Positions 19,334-29,703 of a stretch of DNA of 64,000 nt are shown here, piece by piece. The position numbers and the translations under genes were made by a program. Numbering within the stretch: position 1 is the first letter of the stretch; each line of letters opens with the position of its first letter. Location: positions 496,001 through 560,000 of the forward strand of contig NZ_JAMGZJ010000078.1 of assembly GCF_025564085.1 (NCBI RefSeq). Reading direction: 5' to 3'. Under the pieces are notes generated by a model that worked only from the letters and a program-made list of their open reading frames with translations, had not been told where the DNA came from and searched no databases. The DNA is from Silvania confinis (GTDB taxonomy: Bacteria > Pseudomonadota > Gammaproteobacteria > Enterobacterales > Enterobacteriaceae).

Positions 19334-20380
19334 TTAGCGTTTAACTGTCCACTGCACGGTTTCACCCGCGAGGAATGGGATCAGTGTGTCATCGGTCAGG
19401 GCGATCGATTCGACCACGCTGCTCTCTTCGCGCACCAGTTCAACAAAGCTCTCGTTAACCGGCAAACCGTAGAAACGCGGGCCGTTCAGGGAACAGAAGG
19501 CTTCGAAGTGCTGCAGGGCATTCATCTCGTCAAAGACCTGCGCATAGCTGGCCAGCGCAGTCGGCGCGTTAAAGCAGCCTGCACAGCCGCAGCTGGCCTC
19601 TTTGCGGTGACGGGCATGTGGGGCTGAGTCGGTTCCGAGGAATACACGATCGCAGCCGCTGGCGACCAGCTCACGCAGCGCCTGCTGGTGGATATTGCGC
19701 TTGAGAATGGGCAGGCAGTACAGGTGCGGGCGCACGCCGCCCACCAGCATGTGGTTGCGGTTAAACATCAGGTGCTGTGGGGTAATGGTGGCGGCGAGGC
19801 GATCATTGCCGTCACGCACGTAGTCGGCCGCCTCTTTGGTGGTGATGTGTTCAAACACCACTTTCAGCCCCGGCAGACGCTGGCGCAGTGGCTCCATCAC
19901 GCTGTCGATAAAACGCGCCTCGCGATCGAAAATATCGATCTCCGCGTGGGTGACTTCGCCATGCACCAGCAGCGGCATCCCCAGTTTTTCCATACGCTCC
20001 AGCACCGGCATAATGGCATCGATACTGGTCACGCCGTGGCTGGAGTTGGTGGTCGCGTTGGCCGGATAAAGCTTGGCGGCAGTAAACACGCCTTCGTTAA
20101 AGCCGCGCTCAACCTCATTCGGATCGAGGGTGTCGGTCAGGTAGCAGGTCATCAGCGGGGTAAAGTCGTGACCGGCAGGCACCGCATCAAGAATGCGCTG
20201 GCGATAGGCAATGGCCGCATCGACCGTGGTGACGGGCGGTACCAGGTTTGGCATCACAATCGCGCGGCCATAAATTTCACTGGTATACGGCACGACGATG
20301 TTGAGCATATCGCCATCGCGAAGATGGATATGCCAGTCGTCTGGGCGGCGGATTTTCAAAACCTGGGAAGATGCAGTCAT
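19334..20380 (-). CDS. pyrC: Dihydroorotase PyrC
   Basis: Zinc enzyme of pyrimidine synthesis that interconverts carbamoyl-aspartate and dihydroorotate. The 348-residue protein keeps the metal ligands His-X-His (Asp-Trp-His-Ile-His-Leu-Arg), the carboxylated Lys region (Ala-Ala-Lys-Leu-Tyr-Pro) and the catalytic Asp in Gly-Thr-Asp-Ser-Ala-Pro-His. ATG 20380 gives the E. coli start Met-Thr-Ala; upstream codons are excluded because the regulatory leader occupies them. Two control elements are visible: a leader hairpin over the ribosome-binding site and a PurR box. Confidence 0.97.
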   Translation of the reverse strand: MTASSQVLKIRRPDDWHIHLRDGDMLNIVVPYTSEIYGRAIVMPNLVPPVTTVDAAIAYRQRILDAVPAGHDFTPLMTCYLTDTLDPNEVERGFNEGVFTAAKLYPANATTNSSHGVTSIDAIMPVLERMEKLGMPLLVHGEVTHAEIDIFDREARFIDSVMEPLRQRLPGLKVVFEHITTKEAADYVRDGNDRLAATITPQHLMFNRNHMLVGGVRPHLYCLPILKRNIHQQALRELVASGCDRVFLGTDSAPHARHRKEASCGCAGCFNAPTALASYAQVFDEMNALQHFEAFCSLNGPRFYGLPVNESFVELVREESSVVESIALTDDTLIPFLAGETVQWTVKR

Positions 20381-20389
20381 GGATAGGCT

Positions 20390-20416
20390 CCGGCTGAGTG
20401 AGATGATTTTTGCCGG
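20390..20416 (-). promoter_or_regulatory. pyrC leader hairpin over the ribosome-binding site
   Basis: On the minus strand CCGGC near the expected transcript start can pair with GCCGG of GCCGGAG, the pyrC ribosome-binding site. This is the arrangement known for E. coli and Salmonella pyrC: high CTP selects a start that includes the hairpin and translation falls, low CTP selects a start without it. The mechanism here is inferred from the conserved layout. Confidence 0.7.
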
Positions 20417-20429
20417 ACACAAAGAATAG

Positions 20430-20445
20430 GGGGAAACGTTTTCGT
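20430..20445 (-). promoter_or_regulatory. PurR box of pyrC
   Basis: GGGGAAACGTTTTCGT matches 13 of 16 positions of the PurR consensus ACGCAAACGTTTTCGT and lies in the pyrC promoter region, where PurR represses pyrC in E. coli. Confidence 0.75.
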
Positions 20446-20461
20446 TTGCACTCTTTTCCGT

Positions 20462-20484
20462 AAAAAAAGGCGCCGAAGCGCCTT
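20462..20484 (-). terminator. Terminator of yceB
   Basis: The stem AAGGCGC/GCGCCTT closes on a TTCG loop (minus strand) and is followed by a T run, just after the yceB stop. Confidence 0.85.
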
Positions 20485-20489
20485 CAAGG

Positions 20490-21050
20490 TTAGTCAGTGA
20501 AGGGGATAACGATCTCGCCTGGCTTCACTTCGATCCCTTTTGCGTACTTTTTCGCCAGTGCCTCGCCCTTGCTGTTGTCTTCTCGCAGGACGTAAGCAGG
20601 CTGCTGATTAAAGTAGTTTTGCAGCGACTGGTTCAGATAGGGCATCAGTGTCTGCAGGAACGGTTTCATCTTATCCGGTGTCACCACGGCCTCGGCGATC
20701 TCCATCTGCTGCAGGTAGATAGCGCCTTTTTCTTTGTTAAACACCGGCAGGGCTTTTAACTTCAGTTTGATATTGGCTTTCTGGCTGCCGAACAGGGAGT
20801 TCATATCCAGGCTGGCATCGCCGGAAAGCACCACTTTGTTGGGTTCTTCGCGGCCAATCTGGCTGGCAAGATTGGTCAGGACGATATGCGCATCGGCAAC
20901 GCCGGGCACGCCAATATCCTTCGAGAAGTTATTGCGCTTCTGCAGCGCCTGATTAATTTCCTGCTCGCTGACGGTGTACTGTGTAAGCTGATTACATCCC
21001 ACCAGCAGGCCGCAAACCATTAACGCAGCGGCAATTACAATCTTTTTCAT
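20490..21050 (-). CDS. yceB: Outer-membrane lipoprotein YceB (DUF1439)
   Basis: A 186-residue lipoprotein with the lipobox Leu-Leu-Val-Gly-Cys (Cys at 19) followed by Asn, compatible with outer-membrane sorting. The DUF1439 domain has the conserved Tyr-Thr-Val-Ser-Glu-Gln-Glu-Ile-Asn near its start and the Arg-Glu-Asp-Asn segment near its end. The fold in this family resembles lipid-binding tubular proteins, but its role is not established. It is flanked by grxB and pyrC, both on the same strand, and ends in its own terminator. Confidence 0.92.
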   Translation of the reverse strand: MKKIVIAAALMVCGLLVGCNQLTQYTVSEQEINQALQKRNNFSKDIGVPGVADAHIVLTNLASQIGREEPNKVVLSGDASLDMNSLFGSQKANIKLKLKALPVFNKEKGAIYLQQMEIAEAVVTPDKMKPFLQTLMPYLNQSLQNYFNQQPAYVLREDNSKGEALAKKYAKGIEVKPGEIVIPFTD

Positions 21051-21144
21051 GGGTTCCCTCGACAGAATGTCAGCGCCTTAATTATGACGCGACAGTATGT
21101 CAGGGGTGACTGGCTCAAACCAGCAGAAAAAGCCGATAGGAAGT

Positions 21145-21167
21145 GGGCGGTCTGAATGAGACCGCCC
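21145..21167 (-). terminator. Hairpin after grxB
   Basis: A 9-pair stem (GGGCGGTCT/AGACCGCCC, loop GAATG) lies ten bases after the grxB stop. The U-rich tail is poor, so it may be a weak terminator or an mRNA-stabilising hairpin. Confidence 0.45.
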
Positions 21168-21176
21168 GGAGAGGGA

Positions 21177-21824
21177 TTACAGCGCCTGGGACGACAGCAG
21201 GTTCACCTGAGTCTGCTTGGCCATATTATCGCGGTAATCGGCGACCCGCGTCGGCCAGCTGATACCCGCGACAATCGTCAGATTGCGCAGCAGCGGGAAC
21301 AGGTGGATATCGTCATCCGACAATTCGCCATTTACCGCGTTAGGCTTGACGATAAGCTTATCCAGCGCCCGGAGATCGTCGCTGATGTTCTTCACCAGCC
21401 CCGCCGAATGGGACAGATGCTCCGCGAAGCTACCGATGGCCTCCTCTTTTCTCGCCACAAAGCTGGCGCGCGCCTGCGGGGTAGAGAACTCATCAAAGGC
21501 GCCTTTTGCAAAGCGGGGGATCAGCAGGCGGTTGGCATAGCCGTTGACCTTGCGCAGCCATTCGGCAATCGCCGGATTTTGCTTGCCGGTTAGCAGCGGC
21601 TGGCCATCAAGTGCGTCTACATAGCGCACGATATCCATGCTTTCGGGCAGATAACGGCTGTCATCTTTTTGCAGGATTGGCACCATTTTTTTACCAATCA
21701 TCCGCGTTGGCGTGGCGTCGTCGTCACTCAGGAGCGTTATCCTTTCGACGGGAAGATTTTTAAGGCCAAAAATCATGCGGGCTTTCACACAGAACGGGCA
21801 GTGATCGTAAATATAAAGTTTCAC
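21177..21824 (-). CDS. grxB: Glutaredoxin 2 (GrxB)
   Basis: An atypical large glutaredoxin of 215 residues with a GST-like fold: an N-terminal thioredoxin domain and a helical C-terminal domain. It reduces disulphides and glutathionylated proteins. The active site reads Cys-Pro-Phe-Cys (residues 9-12), where E. coli has Cys-Pro-Tyr-Cys; this should remain functional. The start is a GTG at 21824, six bases after an AGGAG; it gives the E. coli length, and the extra upstream codons from 21851 are not conserved. Confidence 0.94.
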   Translation of the reverse strand: MKLYIYDHCPFCVKARMIFGLKNLPVERITLLSDDDATPTRMIGKKMVPILQKDDSRYLPESMDIVRYVDALDGQPLLTGKQNPAIAEWLRKVNGYANRLLIPRFAKGAFDEFSTPQARASFVARKEEAIGSFAEHLSHSAGLVKNISDDLRALDKLIVKPNAVNGELSDDDIHLFPLLRNLTIVAGISWPTRVADYRDNMAKQTQVNLLSSQAL

Positions 21825-21886
21825 GTTTCTCCTCCAGTGGTTGACCATCAATATTCAGTATGGCGGAGAAAAAAGCCCGTTACAAA

Positions 21887-23095
21887 TCAGGCACCCGGTT
21901 CAAGCATGCCTGGCGCGCTGCGCTTGTGGCTAAATTGCCAGCCCAGCGCGAAGAAGGTCATGACCCCAATCAGCGCCAGCATCACCCACGGCAGCTCCGG
22001 CTGGTTAAAGGCTTTACCGGCATCGAACAGCCAGCCGCCCCCGGCATAGCCGAGCGCGCCGCCAATCGCCAGACCAAGGCGGCTAAAGCCCATGTAGCTG
22101 CCGCGCGCCCGGGCATCGGCCAGTTTCGCGCTTAATGTTTCACGCGCCGGTTCCGCAATAATCGAGCCGATATAGAACGTGCAGATCAGCATAAACAGCT
22201 GCTGTAACGAGCTCACCATACCGATCGGCAGCATGCTCAGGGACATCAGCAGCAGTCCGGCCATCAGGCGATGCTCAAGACGAAAACGCTTTTCGCTCCA
22301 GCGGGCGATGGGGTACAGCAGGCTCAGCGACAGGCAGGCTTCGATGGCGTACATCCACTTCACTGCTGCCGGGGAACCGGCAATATCATTGACCATGATC
22401 GGCAGCATCAACATCACCTGGACGCCCAGCATGTAATAACCTGCCAGCGTCAGCACGTAGGTGATAAAGCGTTTATCGCGCCATACCCGGTTGAGTCCCT
22501 CGCGGACCGGCGCTTTAACGGTCGACAGTTTCCAGGCGGGCAGCAGCCAGGCGTTAAACCCGGCGCAGAGAATAAACAGCACCGCCCCGGTGGCGCACAC
22601 CAGGCGGAAGTCGTATTGCAGTAGCCAGCTTCCTAACAGCGCGCCAACCACCGCGCCGGCGCTATCCTGCATCATCAGCAGGGAGAAAAAGCGCCCACGC
22701 TGCTGAGGGCGAATCAGCTTCACCACCAGCGCGGTACGCGGCGGGTCGAACAGCGTGCCGCCAAGGCCGGAAATAATACAGGATACCCACAAAAGCCAGG
22801 GTTCATGGGCCACCGCCATGGTGGCAAACCCCGCGGCACGCAGCAGCATCCCGGTGACGATCATCGGTTTGGCGCCAAAGCGATCGGCAATCGCACCGCC
22901 AAAGACCCCCAGTCCCTGCTGAACGAGCTGGCGAAGCCCCAGCGCGATCCCGACCATTAATGCCGCCCAGCCCATCTGATCGACAAAGCGAATCGAAATG
23001 AGGGGGAAAACGACAAAAAAGCCAAGCACAACCAGCATGTTATCGACTAACAGGAAACATTTACCCAGGTTACGGGCCTGCGAGATACGGGACAT
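21887..23095 (-). CDS. mdtH: MFS exporter MdtH
   Basis: Inner-membrane major-facilitator protein of 402 residues, twelve predicted helices, the same length as E. coli MdtH (YceL), which gives low-level quinolone tolerance when overproduced. Motif A appears as [11 protein letters not shown]. The strongly conserved [16 protein letters not shown] lies around helices 4-5. It is divergent from rimJ across about 230 bases. Confidence 0.95.
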   Translation of the reverse strand: MSRISQARNLGKCFLLVDNMLVVLGFFVVFPLISIRFVDQMGWAALMVGIALGLRQLVQQGLGVFGGAIADRFGAKPMIVTGMLLRAAGFATMAVAHEPWLLWVSCIISGLGGTLFDPPRTALVVKLIRPQQRGRFFSLLMMQDSAGAVVGALLGSWLLQYDFRLVCATGAVLFILCAGFNAWLLPAWKLSTVKAPVREGLNRVWRDKRFITYVLTLAGYYMLGVQVMLMLPIMVNDIAGSPAAVKWMYAIEACLSLSLLYPIARWSEKRFRLEHRLMAGLLLMSLSMLPIGMVSSLQQLFMLICTFYIGSIIAEPARETLSAKLADARARGSYMGFSRLGLAIGGALGYAGGGWLFDAGKAFNQPELPWVMLALIGVMTFFALGWQFSHKRSAPGMLEPGA

Positions 23096-23329
23096 TTCCC
23101 CTCCAGGGGAATAAAGATGATAAGCGCGCTAATATTCTGCGTTGTTGCCGGGGGTTTTCCCACACAACCTGTCACAATATTTTTTTATCAAGAGGTGACT
23201 TTGATTCAGGTTTTTCATCGAAAAAGGTGAAAAGCAGTAAAAAGGGTATGTCACTGTTTTCCCAGACGGCAATGGCGCAGGTATAGTAAAGCTAACGGGT
23301 CAAGGTTGTAACGGGAAGGAGTGGTATCA

Positions 23330-23914
23330 ATGTTTGGCTATCGCAGTAATGTGCCGAAAGTGCGCCTGACGACCGACCGGCTGGTGGTTCGCCTGGTGCA
23401 CGAGCGTGATGCCTGGCGTCTGGCGGACTACTACGCTGAAAATCGTCAGTTTTTAAAACCCTGGGAACCCGTACGCGATGAAAGTCACTGTTATCCTTCC
23501 GGCTGGCAGGCGCGGCTAAGCATGATCGCGGAGTTCCACAGGCAGGGCTCGGCGTTCTATTTTGCGCTGCTCGATCCTGATGAGAAAGAGATCATCGGGA
23601 TTGCCAACTTCTCTAACGTGGTGCGGGGCTCGTTCCATGCCTGCTATCTGGGCTATTCCATCGGGCAAAAATGGCAGGGGCAGGGGCTGATGTACGAGGC
23701 GCTGATCTCGGCGATCCGCTACATGCAGCGCACCCAACATATCCACCGGATTATGGCTAACTATATGCCGCACAATCAGCGCAGTGGCGGTTTACTGGCG
23801 CGCCTCGGATTCGAAAAAGAGGGCTACGCCAAAGATTACCTGCTGATAGACGGCGAATGGCGCGATCATGTTCTGACGGCGCTGACCACCCAACAATGGA
23901 GCGCCGGGCGCTAA
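23330..23914 (+). CDS. rimJ: Ribosomal protein S5 alanine N-acetyltransferase RimJ
   Basis: GNAT-family enzyme that acetylates the N-terminal Ala of S5; in E. coli it also assists 30S assembly and takes part in thermoregulation of pap pili. The 194-residue protein keeps the acetyl-CoA loop around [10 protein letters not shown] and the C-terminal Gly-Glu-Trp-Arg-Asp-His-Val. ATG 23330 has an AAGGAG eight bases upstream and gives the E. coli start Met-Phe-Gly-Tyr. It heads a rimJ-yceH-mviM run with gaps of 9 and 2 bases. Confidence 0.95.
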   Translation: MFGYRSNVPKVRLTTDRLVVRLVHERDAWRLADYYAENRQFLKPWEPVRDESHCYPSGWQARLSMIAEFHRQGSAFYFALLDPDEKEIIGIANFSNVVRGSFHACYLGYSIGQKWQGQGLMYEALISAIRYMQRTQHIHRIMANYMPHNQRSGGLLARLGFEKEGYAKDYLLIDGEWRDHVLTALTTQQWSAGR

Positions 23915-23923
23915 GGAACAGAA

Positions 23924-24574
23924 ATGAAATATCAGTTAAGCGCCACCGAAGCGCGCGTGATTGGCTGCCTGCTGGAAAAGCAGGTCACCACGCCGGAGCA
24001 GTATCCGCTCTCGGTCAATGCCGTCACCCTCGCCTGTAATCAAAAAAGCAACCGTGAACCGGTGATGAATCTCGCCGAGCATGAGGTGCAGGATCAGCTG
24101 GATGCCCTGGTGAAGCGCCATTATCTGCGGACCGTTAGCGGGTTTGGCAATCGCGTCACCAAGTACGAGCAGCGCTTTTGTAACTCTGAGTTTGGTGCCC
24201 TGAAGCTGAGTTCGGCGGAGGTCGCTATCATCGCTACCCTGCTGCTACGCGGGGCGCAAACGCCTGGCGAACTGCGTACCCGTGCAGCAAGAATGCATGA
24301 ATTCGCTGATACCCAGCAGGTGGAGCAAACCCTTGAGGCGTTAGCCAGCCGGGAAGATGGCCCCTTCGTGCTGCGCCTCGGGCGCGAGCCCGGCAAGCGC
24401 GAAAGCCGCTTTATGCACCTGTTCAGCGGCGACGTTGAAACGCTGAACACTGTGCCAGAGGCCGTTGCCCCGGTGGCAGACGATGGCCTGGCGGCTCGCG
24501 TTGAGGCGCTGGAGAACGAAGTCGAAGAACTGAAACAGCGGCTTGATTCGCTGCTGGCACATCTGGGAGATTAA
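23924..24574 (+). CDS. yceH: DUF480 protein YceH
   Basis: A 216-residue cytoplasmic protein of the UPF0502/DUF480 family, predicted to contain two winged-helix-like domains (about 1-80 and 90-165). Landmarks are Cys-Leu-Leu-Glu-Lys-Gln near residue 15, Cys-Asn-Gln-Lys-Ser-Asn-Arg-Glu-Pro, and [11 protein letters not shown]. The C-terminus (about 180-215) looks like a coiled coil. DNA binding is plausible from the fold but not shown. It sits between rimJ and mviM as part of one transcript. Confidence 0.93.
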   Translation: MKYQLSATEARVIGCLLEKQVTTPEQYPLSVNAVTLACNQKSNREPVMNLAEHEVQDQLDALVKRHYLRTVSGFGNRVTKYEQRFCNSEFGALKLSSAEVAIIATLLLRGAQTPGELRTRAARMHEFADTQQVEQTLEALASREDGPFVLRLGREPGKRESRFMHLFSGDVETLNTVPEAVAPVADDGLAARVEALENEVEELKQRLDSLLAHLGD

Positions 24575-24576
24575 CG

Positions 24577-25500
24577 GTGACAAAATTACGAGTAGGCGTA
24601 GTTGGCCTTGGCGGCATTGCGCAAAAAGCCTGGCTGCCGGTGCTGAGTACCGCCACCGACTGGACGTTACAGGGGGCGTGGTCGCCTTCACGCGATAAGG
24701 CGCTGCGGATTTGCGAGTCCGTGCGCATGCCCTACCTGGGTTCGCTGCAGGATCTGGCTCGCGAATGTGATGCGGTGTTTGTTCATACCTCGACGGCGAC
24801 CCACTATCAGGTGGTCAGCGAGCTGCTGCAGGCGGGGGTTCACGTCTGCGTCGATAAACCGCTGGCGGATAATCTTGCCGACGCCGAGCGTCTGATTGAG
24901 CTCGCCGCGCAGAAAAAACTGACCCTGATGGTCGGCTTTAACCGCCGCTTTGCGCCGCTCTATCAGCAGCTCAAATCGCAGCTTAACGGCGCGGCCTCGC
25001 TGCGCATGGATAAGCACCGCAGCGACAGCATCGGGCCGAACGACCTGCGCTTTACGCTGCTGGATGATTATCTGCACGTGGTGGACACCGCCCTGTGGCT
25101 GGCGGGTGACAACGTTCGCTTAACCGGTGGCACGCTGCAGACCAACGATCAGGGGGCGATGGTCTATGCCGAGCACCATTTCAGCGCGGATAATCTACAG
25201 GTAACGACCTCTATGCACCGCCGGGCAGGCAGCCAGCGGGAGTGGGTCCAGGCGGTCACCGATGGCGGGCTGCTGGATGTCACCGATATGCGCGAGTGGC
25301 GAGAAGAGCGGGGCGCGGGCGTGGTGACGCCCGCTATTCCGGGCTGGCAAAGTACCCTTGAACAGCGCGGATTTGCCGGCTGCGCCCGTCACTTTATCGA
25401 ATGCGTGCAAAATCAGACGGTTCCTGAAACTGCGGGTGAACAGGCGATCCGCGCCCAGCGTATCGTGGAGAAGCTGTGGCGCGATGCCATCAGCGAATAA
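24577..25500 (+). CDS. mviM: Gfo/Idh/MocA-family oxidoreductase MviM
   Basis: A putative NAD(P)-dependent oxidoreductase of 307 residues. The N-terminal Rossmann domain has Gly-Val-Val-Gly-Leu-Gly-Gly-Ile-Ala-Gln, and the family motif Asp-Lys-Pro (in Val-Cys-Val-Asp-Lys-Pro-Leu-Ala) follows near residue 95. The substrate is unknown. The start is a GTG two bases after the yceH stop. The virulence name comes from Salmonella, where the effect is attributed to the neighbouring mviN/murJ. Confidence 0.93.
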   Translation: MTKLRVGVVGLGGIAQKAWLPVLSTATDWTLQGAWSPSRDKALRICESVRMPYLGSLQDLARECDAVFVHTSTATHYQVVSELLQAGVHVCVDKPLADNLADAERLIELAAQKKLTLMVGFNRRFAPLYQQLKSQLNGAASLRMDKHRSDSIGPNDLRFTLLDDYLHVVDTALWLAGDNVRLTGGTLQTNDQGAMVYAEHHFSADNLQVTTSMHRRAGSQREWVQAVTDGGLLDVTDMREWREERGAGVVTPAIPGWQSTLEQRGFAGCARHFIECVQNQTVPETAGEQAIRAQRIVEKLWRDAISE

Positions 25501-25563
25501 CCCGCTGTAACATCTGGCGATAGCAATTCCGCCGTTTCGGGGTAGACTACGCGCTATTGTTTT

Positions 25564-25593
25564 GTAGGCCGGGTAAGCGTCACGCCACCCGGC
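25564..25593. repeat. REP-like element between mviM and murJ
   Basis: A palindromic unit starts GTAGGCCGGGT and ends ACCCGGC, with GCCGGGT/ACCCGGC pairing across a short loop. It resembles enterobacterial REP sequences and shares its core with copies at 45908 and 59113. Confidence 0.7.
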
Positions 25594-25600
25594 GAAAATT

Positions 25601-25622
25601 CGCCTGCTTTGCAGGCGTTTTC
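25601..25622 (+). terminator. Terminator of the rimJ-yceH-mviM unit
   Basis: The stem CGCCTGC/GCAGGCG with loop TTT is followed by TTTTCC, ahead of the murJ start. Confidence 0.65.
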
Positions 25623-25632
25623 CGTTTGGTAG

Positions 25633-27183
<1,551 letters not shown>

Positions 27184-27191
27184 ACACAAAA

Positions 27192-27215
27192 AGGGCGTAC
27201 CTGTCGGTACGCCCT
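27192..27215. terminator. Two-way terminator between murJ and flgN
   Basis: A 10-pair stem (AGGGCGTACC/GGTACGCCCT, loop TGTC) has a T-rich tail on the minus side (TTTTTGTG) and a weaker one on the plus side. It serves the convergent murJ and flgNM transcripts. Confidence 0.8.
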
Positions 27216-27234
27216 GTTCTTAATTATTCAGCGC

Positions 27235-27657
27235 TCAAATCGTGAACTTCTTCCCACCGCTGCGTGAATTGGACGTTTGACCGTCCGCACCATACAGCCC
27301 CGTCTCCTGGTGCGGTTTAAGCACCTCCAGCGCCTGCTGATTACGGGTTATTTGACCTTCGAGTAGCCAGCCATTGTGCTGATTGAGATCGCGCAGATGC
27401 TGGGTTTTTTCAGTAATAGTTTGCCAGCGCTCGGCGACATCGTCATTGGCGCTACGGCGAGCCTGTTGCTCCGCGCGACGCTGCTGCTCCAGATAGTCGA
27501 GGGTGGCCAGCAGCGAGCTTTTATCTTCAGTAATGCGCTGCAACGCGCTGCCGTGAACATTACCGGCAGACAGCTGTTGTTGTTCGGCATCCATCACCGT
27601 TTTCAGGTCGTTTAACACAACCGTCATTTGATCCATTATTTCCGTCAGACGACTCAT
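27235..27657 (-). CDS. flgN: Flagellar export chaperone FlgN
   Basis: Cytoplasmic chaperone for the hook-filament junction proteins FlgK and FlgL. The 140-residue, largely helical protein starts Met-Ser-Arg-Leu-Thr-Glu-Ile-Met-Asp-Gln-Met and has a coiled-coil middle rich in Gln and Arg, the client-binding part in relatives. It lies 7 bases after flgM and is co-transcribed with it from the sigma-28 promoter at 28019-28045 and from the flgA promoter. Confidence 0.96.
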   Translation of the reverse strand: MSRLTEIMDQMTVVLNDLKTVMDAEQQQLSAGNVHGSALQRITEDKSSLLATLDYLEQQRRAEQQARRSANDDVAERWQTITEKTQHLRDLNQHNGWLLEGQITRNQQALEVLKPHQETGLYGADGQTSNSRSGGKKFTI

Positions 27658-27664
27658 ACGGTGG

Positions 27665-27958
27665 TTACTCTAAGAAACTTTGCGCTTCCTGGATCAGCGC
27701 GTCGGCGATTTTACTGGTATCCATTTTCAGCTCACCGTTGCGGATCGCAGTTTTAAGCGATTCAACGCGTTCCATGTTGATGTCGTTGCTGCCCGGCTGC
27801 ATCAGCTTCGCCTGGGCATCGCTCAGCGTAACGCTGGCGCTGGTACTGTCGGCGCTGGCCGATTTTTGCAGGCGCGTTTTTGCCGTTGCAGTGTCATGCA
27901 ATTCGCGAGGTTGTACAGTGCTAACCGGCTTCAGGGGCGATGTACGATCAATGCTCAT
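27665..27958 (-). CDS. flgM: Anti-sigma-28 factor FlgM
   Basis: Binds and inhibits FliA (sigma-28) until the hook-basal body is complete, then leaves through the export channel. The 97-residue protein starts [12 protein letters not shown], the typical export-signal N-terminus. It keeps the sigma-binding C-terminal half with [11 protein letters not shown]. It is controlled by a consensus sigma-28 promoter 60 bases upstream, giving the known feedback. Confidence 0.97.
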   Translation of the reverse strand: MSIDRTSPLKPVSTVQPRELHDTATAKTRLQKSASADSTSASVTLSDAQAKLMQPGSNDINMERVESLKTAIRNGELKMDTSKIADALIQEAQSFLE

Positions 27959-28018
27959 TATGTTGTCCTCATCGAGGGTTGGCGGCGTGAGCGCCTGACA
28001 TTTTCATTTGTTAATGAT

Positions 28019-28045
28019 TTATCGGCAGCCGCTGCATAATCTTTA
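28019..28045 (-). promoter_or_regulatory. Sigma-28 promoter of flgMN
   Basis: On the minus strand TAAA, then exactly 15 bases, then GCCGATAA: a full match to the FliA consensus. It lies between the flgA stop and the flgM start. Confidence 0.93.
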
Positions 28046-28051
28046 AAAAGA

Positions 28052-28708
28052 TTATAGGTTAATCAGAATATTCCCATCAGAATCGACCGTTCCGCTCACC
28101 ACCTGGCCGGAAGTCATCCTGACGCGCGCGTTCTGGGCGACGGCCGCGTTGTTCAGAGCCTTACCTTCACCGTTGACGCTAAAGCCCTCGCCGCTGGCAA
28201 TCACCATCACTCGCTGCCCGGCTTTGATCCGCCAGGACTGGCGCAGCATCGACAGCTGCAGAGGCTGGCCGGGGGCCACGTCGCGCAGGCTGACGGCATT
28301 CTGTGCCTGGTTAATGTCCAGCATGGTGCGCGGAGGAAGCTGATCCAGCCTGCCACGCTTTAGCGAGACGCTCCCCGGCTGCACGATGCCACCCCGGGGG
28401 ATGGCCTGGGACGCGACAACATAATCGCCCGTCGCCTGAACTGCAACTTGTATAAAGCGTTTCTCATTACCGCAGAGGGCGGTAACGCTCACGTTGCCCC
28501 ACAGTTTGCTGTTGCCCAGGACGCTAAAGGCCGGCATTTCGCAGGAGGGGAGCATCGTCGGCGGCGTGCGAACCTGAACCGTCACTTCATCGCTAAACCC
28601 GGTCAGACGCTGGGTAAAAAACGCCGTCAGCTGGGCGTTAAGATCCTGCGCCAGCGAGACAGAGCTCCAGAGAAGTAAGGTTGCGGTCATGCCACGTTTT
28701 AACGCCAT
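28052..28708 (-). CDS. flgA: P-ring assembly chaperone FlgA
   Basis: Periplasmic chaperone that helps FlgI assemble into the P ring. The 218-residue protein has an N-terminal signal peptide (cleavage near Ser-Leu-Ala) and a C-terminal SAF-type domain with Arg-Gly-Gly near the middle. It ends Asp-Gly-Asn-Ile-Leu-Ile-Asn-Leu. It is transcribed divergently from flgB across 160 bases, where the class 2 (FlhDC-dependent) promoters are expected; I could not define an FlhDC box by eye. Confidence 0.95.
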   Translation of the reverse strand: MALKRGMTATLLLWSSVSLAQDLNAQLTAFFTQRLTGFSDEVTVQVRTPPTMLPSCEMPAFSVLGNSKLWGNVSVTALCGNEKRFIQVAVQATGDYVVASQAIPRGGIVQPGSVSLKRGRLDQLPPRTMLDINQAQNAVSLRDVAPGQPLQLSMLRQSWRIKAGQRVMVIASGEGFSVNGEGKALNNAAVAQNARVRMTSGQVVSGTVDSDGNILINL

Positions 28709-28868
28709 ATCGCCAGTACCCGTCGGTTCGAGAATGAGCAGAATTCTACCTGTAGCGGATTCGCATCAACGCAATAAATAGCGACGCATTTTGCGCTTAT
28801 TCCGTCGATGACGGGCATGGGTTGAGATTTAAGCTATCCACTGAAATTTTGCCCTCAGCGGAGGATAT

Positions 28869-29285
28869 ATGCTCGATAGACTCGACGCCTCGCTACGTTT
28901 TCAGCAGGAAGCGCTCAATTTACGCGCCCAGCGTCAGGAAATTCTGGCGGCCAATATCGCGAACGCCGATACCCCAGGGTTTCAGGCGCGTGATATCGAT
29001 TTTTCCAGTGAACTGAAGAAAGTCATGGAGCGTGGGCGGGCTGAAAATAGCGGTGTCGCCCTTACGCTGACGTCCGCTCGCCACATTCCCGCCGCGACCG
29101 TGACGACCCCGAACACCGATTTACTTTATCGCATTCCCGACCAGCCATCCCTCGACGGCAACACCGTTGATATGGATCGGGAGCGTACGCAGTTTGCCGA
29201 CAACAGCCTGCAGTACCAGATGGGGCTGACCGTTCTCGGCGGACAGATCAAAGGCATGATGAACGTCCTGCAGGGGGGTAACTAA
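28869..29285 (+). CDS. flgB: Flagellar proximal rod protein FlgB
   Basis: Proximal rod subunit of 138 residues, exported by the flagellar type III apparatus. It has the axial-protein N-terminal motif [12 protein letters not shown] and the usual C-terminal amphipathic helix. First gene of flgBCDEFGHIJ, with a GGAGG ribosome-binding site; flgC follows after 2 bases. No signal peptide, as expected. Confidence 0.97.
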   Translation: MLDRLDASLRFQQEALNLRAQRQEILAANIANADTPGFQARDIDFSSELKKVMERGRAENSGVALTLTSARHIPAATVTTPNTDLLYRIPDQPSLDGNTVDMDRERTQFADNSLQYQMGLTVLGGQIKGMMNVLQGGN

Positions 29286-29287
29286 GT

Positions 29288-29692
29288 TTGGCCTTACTGA
29301 ATATTTTTGATATCGCCGGTTCCGCGCTCACCGCGCAGTCCCAACGCCTGAACGTGGCGGCCAGTAACATGGCTAACGCCGACAGCGTAACCGGCCCGGA
29401 CGGCCAACCTTACCGCGCCAAGCAGGTCGTTTTCCAGGTCGATGCTGCACCCGGTGCTGCCACCGGCGGGGTAAAAGTGGCGAATGTGATTGAGAGCCAG
29501 GCACCGGACAAACTGGTGTACGAGCCCGGCAATCCGCTGGCGGATGCCAGTGGCTACGTCAAAATGCCCAACGTGGATGTGGTGGGCGAAATGGTGAACA
29601 CCATGTCGGCTTCCCGTAGCTACCAGGCCAACGTTGAAGTGCTGAACACGGTGAAGAGCATGATGCTCAAAACGCTCACTCTGGGCCAGTAA
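29288..29692 (+). CDS. flgC: Flagellar proximal rod protein FlgC
   Basis: Proximal rod subunit of 134 residues with the N-terminal axial motif [10 protein letters not shown] and the C-terminal [10 protein letters not shown]. The start is a TTG at 29288, two bases after the flgB stop and just past a GGGGGG tract. A TTG suggests low, coupled translation. It is followed by flgD after 11 bases. Confidence 0.96.
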   Translation: MALLNIFDIAGSALTAQSQRLNVAASNMANADSVTGPDGQPYRAKQVVFQVDAAPGAATGGVKVANVIESQAPDKLVYEPGNPLADASGYVKMPNVDVVGEMVNTMSASRSYQANVEVLNTVKSMMLKTLTLGQ

Positions 29693-29703
29693 AGGAGAGA
29701 CCA

